Program-made: the position numbers and the translations under genes
Notes under the pieces: model-generated
Seen by the model: the letters and a program-made list of their open reading frames with translations, nothing else
Told to the model about the DNA's origin: nothing
The model's database searches: none
DNA from: Brassica napus
Taxonomy: Eukaryota > Streptophyta > Magnoliopsida > Brassicales > Brassicaceae
DNA length: 64,000 nucleotides
Direction of reading: 5' to 3'
Assembly: GCF_020379485.1 (NCBI RefSeq)
Contig: NW_026015623.1
Location: forward strand, 186,001-250,000
Part shown: positions 57,608 to 64,000 of the stretch, piece by piece
Position numbering within the stretch: the stretch's first letter is position 1
Layout of the letters: every line of letters starts with the position of its first letter

Positions 57608-57625
57608 TGGTATCAGGGCCAGGTT
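57608..57625 (+). promoter_or_regulatory. E8 primer binding site, one mismatch
   Basis: TGGTATCAGGGCCAGGTT: an A to G change relative to all other copies, inside the tRNA-pairing region. Confidence 0.88.
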
Positions 57626-57701
57626 CATCATAATCTGGGTTTGAGTACTAGAACACTCAAGAACACACCAGCCGCTTAGCTTTCATCCGGGTGACTCTGA
57701 A

Positions 57702-58269
57702 ATGGAAAGCAACAAGGCAGTGGTTCCGGTTACTCTCAAGGGGGGTAATTACCTTTTGTGGTCTCGTTTGGTGAAGACAGCAGTGGGGAGTAAGGGTTTA
57801 TGGGGACACATCACACAGAGTGAAGCCCCAAAGCTCATTACTTATGAAGGCGACAAGGAGATTGTCGAGTGCGATGAAGAGAAGTGGGAGCAAGATGATC
57901 AGTTGGTGATGTCCATACTCCAACGGTCTCTTGAAGTGTCTATCCTGGAGGCATACAGCTACTGTGAGACAGCAAAGGATCTTTGGGACACGCTAAAGAA
58001 GGTTTATGGTAACATCTCAAACTTGAGCCGTGTGTTTGAAGTGAAACGTGCTATCAACAGCTTGACACAGGAGGTCATGGAGTTTACTAAGCACCTTGGG
58101 AGGTTCAGAGCCTTGTGGTCTGAACTGTAGATGCTGAGGCCAGGCACAACCAACCTAGATGAGCTGGCTGAGAGACGCGAGCAGGACAAGGTGTTTGGGT
58201 TGCTGCTCACGCTGAATCCAAGCTACAACAGCCTCATCAAACACATTCTGAGGTCCGGGAAGTTACCTG
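57702..58269 (+). pseudogene. E8 gag fragment with premature stop
   Basis: Starts MESNKAVVPVTLKGGNYL and aligns with E1 gag. A TAG at 58128-58130 replaces a Glu codon within the SELEMLRP motif (GAG elsewhere). The frame then continues (AERREQDKVFGLLLTLNP) until E9 enters at 58270. The zinc knuckle and pol lie beyond E9, outside the window. Positions 58265-58269 (ACCTG) are the left TSD copy of E9. Confidence 0.9.
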
Positions 58270-58870
58270 TGTTGAGATGAAGAGTGTCAAGTGAAGAATG
58301 GAGATGAGGGTTGAGTAGAATGAAGAAGAGGAAGGATAGGAAGGTTTGGGAGCTTTGGGATCAGCCTGTCCGTACAAGGCCGTACATGGCCGTACATGAC
58401 AGGACAGGCCGTACAAGATAGGATCGACCAAAGCTCAACCAAACCTCACCATAAGTTATCCGAGTTACTTAAGTAAAGAGGAGAAGTTACCTTGGCATTT
58501 GTGGATGGATCAGACCGTTGGAAAGGATAAGGGAGAGTCTTGGACAGGCTGGCACAGCTGGACACGGAAAAGCAAAAGGTATGAGCCAGCTAATGAAGGC
58601 TCACACGCGCGGCTCACCTCATTGGACGAGTTTGAAATGGCCATTGACTCCACATGCTTACCTTATCCTCTTAGCTACGAAAACCCTAGTCTCTTCTCTT
58701 ATAAAGTTGTAAACACTCTCATTAATACAATTAAGCAAGTTATGAGTCTCTCTTAGTCTTTCTAAAACTCTCTCTAGACTCCAAATCTTATTTCAGACTT
58801 TAATCTTTTCTAAACTCATTCTAATCTTCTCTAAACACTCAGATTACTCTTAACATCACTAAAACTATCA
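58270..58870 (+). repeat. E9 5' LTR
   Basis: 601 bp, nearly identical to the E5 LTRs. CCGTAC cluster at 58370-58414; TATAAA at 58700-58705. Confidence 0.93.
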
Positions 58871-58888
58871 TGGTATCAGAGCCAGGTT
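58871..58888 (+). promoter_or_regulatory. E9 primer binding site
   Basis: Perfect 18-nt match to the initiator tRNA-Met complement. The leader to 59118 shows no other feature. Confidence 0.92.
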
Positions 58889-59118
58889 AGTGAGAGCCTG
58901 AGGTCGTGTGAGATTCTTTGAAGTTACAAGTTTGAAGCTTTGAAGAAACTCTTGTGTGTTCTTGTGTGTTTGAGAGGTTCCGGGTACTTTTCAAGTTCAA
59001 GACTAGTTGTGGTGTGTTGTCTGAAGCTGCGTGGGTTGAAGATCGAGGCTGTGAGGGTTTCTACAAGTCATTCAACTCAAGATAGAGTTCCTGAAGCTTA
59101 GAGAGTTCATCATTCAAC

Positions 59119-62100
59119 ATGGAGAGTGGGATGAACATGAACATGAAGGTAGCCGTGTGTTTCAAGGGAAACAACTACTTGGTATGGTCAAGGATGGTGA
59201 GAACCACGGTGGGAAGCAAGGGGTTGTGGAAGCATATCAACCCCGGAGAAGCTCCAAAACTCATCACTCAAGGAGAGGATGATGGTGAGGCTGCAAGCAA
59301 CGCGGCTGAGAAGTGGTATCAAGAGGACATGCTGGTGATGTCAGTGCTTCACGCATCCCTTGAGCCAGCAATCTTAGATGCCTACAGCTACTGTGAGTCT
59401 GCTAAGGAACTGTGGGACACACTGAAGAAGGTGTATGGGAATACATCAAACTTGAGCAGGGTGTTTGAGGTGAAGCAAGCGATTAACAACCTGGTACAAG
59501 AGGATATGGAGTTCACTAAACACCTTGGGAGATTCAGATCACTATGGTCCGAGATGGAGATGTTAAGGCCAAGCACTACAGATGCAGATGAGCTCAACAA
59601 GAGAAGAGAGCAAGACAAGGTCTTTGGCCTACTTCTCACCCTCAACCCGGCGTATAATGGTCTCATCCAGCACCTGCTTAGAGAAGACACTCTACCTGAC
59701 CTTGAGGATGTGTGTGCGCGGATTCAGAAGGAGCAAGGCTCCATTGGGTTGTTTGCCAAGAAAGGAGACCTTTCCCTTGCAAGCCAAGCGACTCAAGAGG
59801 AAGGGAATGAAGCTACACAAGCAAATAAGGCTGCTGCGCATGGGAAGTATGAGGAGAGGAGGTTCAATGGGAACTGTGATCACTGCAAGAAGCATGGCCA
59901 CAAGAAGAGTCAATGCTGGATCCTTCACCCACACCTCAAACCGGCAAAGTTCATGAAGGACCGTGAGGCAAGGGCTAATGTATCAGATGGAACGAGTGGA
60001 GCTGGTCCAAGCAAAGGAAAGGAGATAGATGGGCGTGAAGGAGGTGATGGGAAGTCTCTTGTAGCCTACACTGGAGCCCCAAGCAACCGTGGGAACTATG
60101 ATCAAGAGTATCTAAGGAGATCCGACCTGGATGCTCTCATCAAGCTCTTTAAAGAGCATGGTAACACATTTGCTTATTCCTTTGGTGCTAGGGCTATAGA
60201 GAATGATGAGAATCTAACTAGAACTGATAGGATGCATGAAAGTGTGATTGAGATATTAAACCAATCTAGAACGGCTAGTTTTGCTAGGAATGATCATGTA
60301 TTCAAACCATCTAGTATCCTTGCTCATATTGCTAGTTCACATACCATTAAGCCTTTAGTAGTTGATTCTGGTGCATCTCATCATATGATAAGTGACACTA
60401 GTTTAATTAAAGACATTGTACCAATGAATGGTAATGTGATGATAGCTAATGGAGATAAGATACCTATTAGAGGAATAGGAAGTCTTAAACTGTTTGGTAA
60501 GGAGACTAAAGCCTTTTATATGCCTGAATTTACTTCAAACTTGTTATCTGTTAAGAAATGTGCTACTGATTTGCAATGCAATGTCATATTCAGTCCTAAT
60601 GATGTGAAGTTTCAGGATATTAAAAGCAGCAAGATGATTGGAAAGGGAGTGACTAAAGGAGAATTGTATTTACTCAAAGATCTTGCTCCTGTTTCTAGTT
60701 ATAGCTGCTCGTTTACTTCTGTTTCTGGTTCTAGTTTAAGTAAAAATGCATTGTGGCATGCTAGATTAGGACACCCTCATAATAAGGCTTTAAAACTGAT
60801 GTTGCCAGGTGTTTCCTTTGAGAATAATGAGTGTGAAGCTTGCATCTTAGGCAAGCATTGTAGAACTGTCTTTACCAAGTCTACTACTGTTTATGAAAAA
60901 TGTTTTGATCTTATTCATTCTGATGTTTGGACTGCACCTTGCCTTTCTAGAGACAATCATAAGTACTATGTAACTTTCATTGATGAAAAATCCAAATACA
61001 CCTGGTTAACTTTAATTCCAACCAAAGATAGGGTACTTGATGCATTTAAAAACTTTCAAGCCTATGTGACTAACCATTACAATGCCAAGATAAAAATTTT
61101 TAGGTCAGATAATGGAGGAGAGTACACGGGACAAGCATTCAAGCTACATCTATCTCAACATGGAATACTTCATCAGACAAGCTGTCCCTATACACCACAA
61201 CAGAATGGTGTGGCTGAAAGGAAGAACAGGCACTTGATGGAAGTAGCCAGGTCCATGATGTTTCAATCCAATGTGCCTAAGAAGTTTTGGAGTGATGCAG
61301 TTGCTACGGCTTGTTATCTCATCAACAGGACACCAACTCTGATCCTTCAAGGACAATCACCATTTGAGGTATTGAATCAGTACAAACCTTCACTCGAGCA
61401 TATGAAGATCTTTGGATGTTTGTGTTTTGTGATGGTGCCTGGAGAGATAAGAAACAAGCTAGAAGCTAATAGTTCAAAGGCAATGTTCATTGGATACTCA
61501 TCAAGTCAGAAAGGATACAAGTGCTATGATCCTAACACAAGGAGAGTGTTAGTATCTAGAGAAGTAAAGTTTGTTGAAGAAAAAGGATATTATGAGGAGC
61601 AGATTCAAGAAGATTTGAAGGATCTTACATCTGATAGAGCTGAAACCTTGAGGTTGATCCTAGAAGGGCTTGGAATCAACATGAATCAAGGACATCAGGG
61701 GGGGAGAAGCACGACTCCAGCACCGGATCATCAGACTTCCAACCTTGAGCATGAAGGGGGGAATGAAACAAGAACTCCAAACCTTGAGCGTGAAGAAACA
61801 AGTAGAGAAGAGAGTTCTGGCTCTCATGATCAAGCTGTGGAATCAGATGATCAACAAGAAGAAGCTAATGATCAGCTAAGGGAAGAGGGAGCTGAAGCAA
61901 GTCAGCTAGGAGAAGAAAGATCCGAAATGTTGTCACAAGAAGAAGAACAAGAGATGGCACAAGAAGGGCCAATGTTAAGAAGAAGTACAAGGCTGAGAAA
62001 GGACCCTTCCAGTTGGGTAAACACGAGAGTGTACTACAATGCCCAAGCTGTGGAGCATCCTACTCAGGCCGTGTGTTCTTTCAGTCAATATCCAGAAGCA

Positions 62101-62567
62101 CATTGTGCATTTATGGTAAACTTGAATGAGAATCACATTCCAAGAAGCTATGAAGAGGCAATGGAGGATAAGGAGTGGAAGGAATCAGTAGGAGCTGAGG
62201 CAGGAGCTATGATAAAGAATGATACATGGTATGAGAGTGAACTACCAAAAGGGAAGAAGGCAGTGTCTAGTAGATGGATCTTTACAATCAAGTACAAGGC
62301 TGATGGGTCGATTGAGAGGAAGAAAACTAGACTAGTAGCAAGAGGGTTTACTCAGACATATGGAGAGGATTACATTGAGACATTTGCACCAGTAGCCAAG
62401 CTACACACAATTAGAATTGTTTTAAGCTTGGCTGTGAACCTTGGATGGGGATTGTGGCAAATGGATGTAAAGAATGCATTTCTACAAGGAGAACTTGAGG
62501 ATGAAGTCTATATGTATCCTCCACCAGGTCTTGAACATCTAGTGAAGAGAGGGAATGTCTTGAGGTT
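59119..62567 (+). pseudogene. E9 gag-protease-integrase-RT (start), cut by E10
   Basis: About 1,149 codons are open: gag (MESGMNMNMKV), CCHC knuckle 253-266, protease D416-S-G-A, integrase with HHCC and D-D-E, the acidic linker, and RT up to GLEHLVKRGNVLR, where E10 interrupts it before the YVDD site. Up to that point there is no stop or frameshift, unlike E5. So E9 was probably functional until E10 landed, assuming its remaining part outside the window is sound. Confidence 0.92.
62014..62060 (+). other. Invariant 47-nt block, E9 copy
   Basis: Identical to the E5 copy. Confidence 0.75.
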
Positions 62568-63147
62568 TGTTGAGATATGGAGATGATTAAGTAAGAGGAT
62601 CAAGGGTGTACATAAGAAGAAAGCTCAAGAGAAGAGAAGTGGGAGTTGTGTACGGACATGTACGGATAGGGAAGTGACCGTACAGCTCAAGTACCTTGGG
62701 AAGGAAGGCAATCCGTTTATCTATATTAGAAGTGGCCAAAGACTCGACCAGAGAGAGAGGCTTTAGGCCAGGACCGTTGGAGGATCAGATTGAACCGCGG
62801 CCTAGCTGTTGCTAGCTGTAAAGGCAAAAGGAGCATCTAGCAAAGATCCCTTTGGCATCAAGCATGTAACAGCTCTCATCCGTTCATTCAAAAGAGGCGC
62901 GCCCCTTCCTGGTTGACTCCACATGCTTAGTCTTTAGGATATGCTTTCACTATTACAAAACCCTTGTAGGCTGATCCATATAAATATGTAATCTCTCCAT
63001 AATAATAAATTAGACAGTTCAGATTATTCTTAGCCTCCATGGCTTTTCTCTTAGTCTCTTGATCTTATCTTTTACTCTAAATCATCTCTAATACTTCTCT
63101 AATCTCTCCTAAACTATCAGATTACTCTTTATACTCTAAAACTTATA
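62568..63147 (+). repeat. E10 5' LTR
   Basis: TGTTGAGATA to ACTTATA. Three GTAC-core motifs lie in 62650-62683 and a TATAAAT box at 62979-62985. The family differs from the other LTRs here. Confidence 0.88.
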
Positions 63148-63165
63148 TGGTATCAGAGCCAGGTT
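63148..63165 (+). promoter_or_regulatory. E10 primer binding site
   Basis: Perfect TGGTATCAGAGCCAGGTT directly after the LTR. The leader runs to 63366. Confidence 0.92.
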
Positions 63166-63366
63166 GTTGAGAATCTGAGTTCTTTGCGTGGGCTAAAGGC
63201 TAAAGCTTGGGAGGTTCCTTGGAGTCTCTAGCCTCAAGTCTTCCTTGGTTACGTTGTGGTTACAAGATTGAAGCTTGCGTGTGTGTTGTGAGTTCTTGAA
63301 GTGTTGGTGCGGTCTAGTCTCAAGTTCAAAGTCTTCTACAAGTAGTTCAAGAACAAGCTGTTGAAG

Positions 63367-64000
63367 ATGGATGGAGGGATAAGCATGCACATGAAGGTGG
63401 CGGTTACTTTCAAGGGGAGTAACTACTTGGTGTGGTCTCGGATGGTAAGAACCACAGTGGGAAGTAAGGGTTTGTGGAAGCATCTCACGGATGGTGAAGC
63501 TCCGCAGCTCATTACTCAGGGAGAAGACTCGGAAGAGGTCTCAAATGAAACGGCCGTAGAGAAGTGGCAGCGAGAAGACATGCTTGTGATGTCCGTTCTT
63601 CATGCCTCTCTAGAGCCGGCGATCCTAGAGGCTTACAGCTATTGTGAGTCAGCTAAGGAGCTATGGGACACCTTGAAGAAGGTGTATGGGAATGCTTCAA
63701 ACCTTCACCGAGTGTTTGAAGTAAAGAAAGCCATAAACGGCTTGGTACAAGATGACATGGAATTCACCAAGCATTTGGGGAGGTTCCGGTCCTTATGGTC
63801 AGAGCTGGAGATGCTGAGGCCAAGCACAACCGATCCAGAGCTGCTTAATGAGAGGAGGGAGCAGGATAAGGTCTTTGGACTCTTGCTTACCTTGAATCCG
63901 GCTTACAACTCCCTGATTAAACACATGTTGAGAGCGGATAAGCTACCAGACCTTGAGGAGGTGTGCTCTCAAATTCAGAAGGAGCAGGGGTCTATCGGAT
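63367..64000 (+). CDS. E10 gag, N-terminal 211 codons, runs off the window
   Basis: Starts MDGGISMHMKVAVTFKGSNY and stays open to the last base. It aligns with E6 and E9 gag along its whole length (NYLVWSRMVRTTVGSKGLW; FEVKKAING; RREQDKVFGLLLTLNPAYN). The zinc knuckle and pol should lie just beyond the right edge. No defect is visible in this part. The start is chosen by alignment with the other families and its position after the leader. Confidence 0.88.
   Translation, partial: MDGGISMHMKVAVTFKGSNYLVWSRMVRTTVGSKGLWKHLTDGEAPQLITQGEDSEEVSNETAVEKWQREDMLVMSVLHASLEPAILEAYSYCESAKELWDTLKKVYGNASNLHRVFEVKKAINGLVQDDMEFTKHLGRFRSLWSELEMLRPSTTDPELLNERREQDKVFGLLLTLNPAYNSLIKHMLRADKLPDLEEVCSQIQKEQGSIG

Larger units (their letters stand above)
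56987..64000 (+). mobile_element. E8: Ty1/copia element in satellite, continues past the window
   Basis: A 621-bp 5' LTR, primer binding site and start of gag are present before E9 interrupts it. The left flank GATAA (56982-56986) should be its TSD. Gag is closest to E1. Confidence 0.9.
58270..64000 (+). mobile_element. E9: nested Ty1/copia element in E8 gag, continues past the window
   Basis: A 601-bp 5' LTR of the E5 family, primer binding site and an open gag-pol up to the E10 insertion. It is the better-preserved sister of E5; their TSDs differ, so they are separate insertions. Confidence 0.93.
62568..64000 (+). mobile_element. E10: nested Ty1/copia element in E9 RT, continues past the window
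   Basis: A 580-bp LTR, primer binding site and the first 211 codons of gag. The left TSD copy would be AGGTT (62563-62567). Confidence 0.9.

Noticed and set aside
1..64000. Captured host genes or an unrelated new gene system
   Set aside because: Every long frame aligns with copia gag-pol of another element in the window, and the remaining sequence is LTR, leader or satellite.

Overview
The window is plant nuclear heterochromatin, most likely the centromere or pericentromere of a Brassicaceae species of the Brassica/Raphanus group. Two stretches of a 176-bp HindIII-type tandem satellite (23068-24426 and 42684-56986) resemble, from memory, the Brassica centromeric satellite CentBr. Everything else is Ty1/copia LTR retrotransposon. 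I see no host gene, tRNA, rRNA or CRISPR array.

Ten copia elements (named E1-E10 here) can be separated by LTR pairs, 5-bp target-site duplications (TSDs), the initiator-Met tRNA primer binding site and the polypurine tract. Left block: E1 (minus strand, runs off the left edge, ends 23067) contains E3 (1987-7720, TSD TCTTT) and E2 (10932-22446, TSD TGAGT); E2 contains E4 (15326-21091, TSD ATCAT). Centre: E5 (plus, 24427-42683, TSD GTAAG) is inserted into the satellite and contains E6 (minus, 25430-31527, TSD TCAAG) and E7 (minus, 33969-39956, TSD AGAAG). Right block, running off the edge: E8 (plus, from 56987) contains E9 (plus, from 58270), which contains E10 (plus, from 62568).

All elements have the copia order gag, protease, integrase, reverse transcriptase, RNase H in one long frame. 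They fall into related families: E1/E8, E5/E9, E6, E7 and E10 have an ordinary gag with a CCHC zinc knuckle, while E2/E3/E4 have a divergent gag in which the knuckle is absent and a four-unit serine/arginine repeat lies in its place. Only E6 looks complete. E3 has one long frame with a 12-residue deletion; the others carry stops, frameshifts, nested insertions or active-site changes. LTR differences counted by eye fit the nesting: about 4 each in the hosts E1 and E5, and 0 or 1 in E2, E3, E4, E6 and E7.

The most interesting signals are not genes. (1) A 47-nt block in the integrase-RT linker is invariant, synonymous sites included, except one position in all eight copies present. (2) Two hairpins just upstream of the polypurine tract are kept by compensatory base changes between families. 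(3) Gag has been remodelled in the E2/E3/E4 family. (4) E2 looks mosaic, with an LTR far more diverged than the adjoining internal sequence. (5) The satellite has a homogenised core with near-dimeric variant alternation and degenerate edges at the transposon borders.
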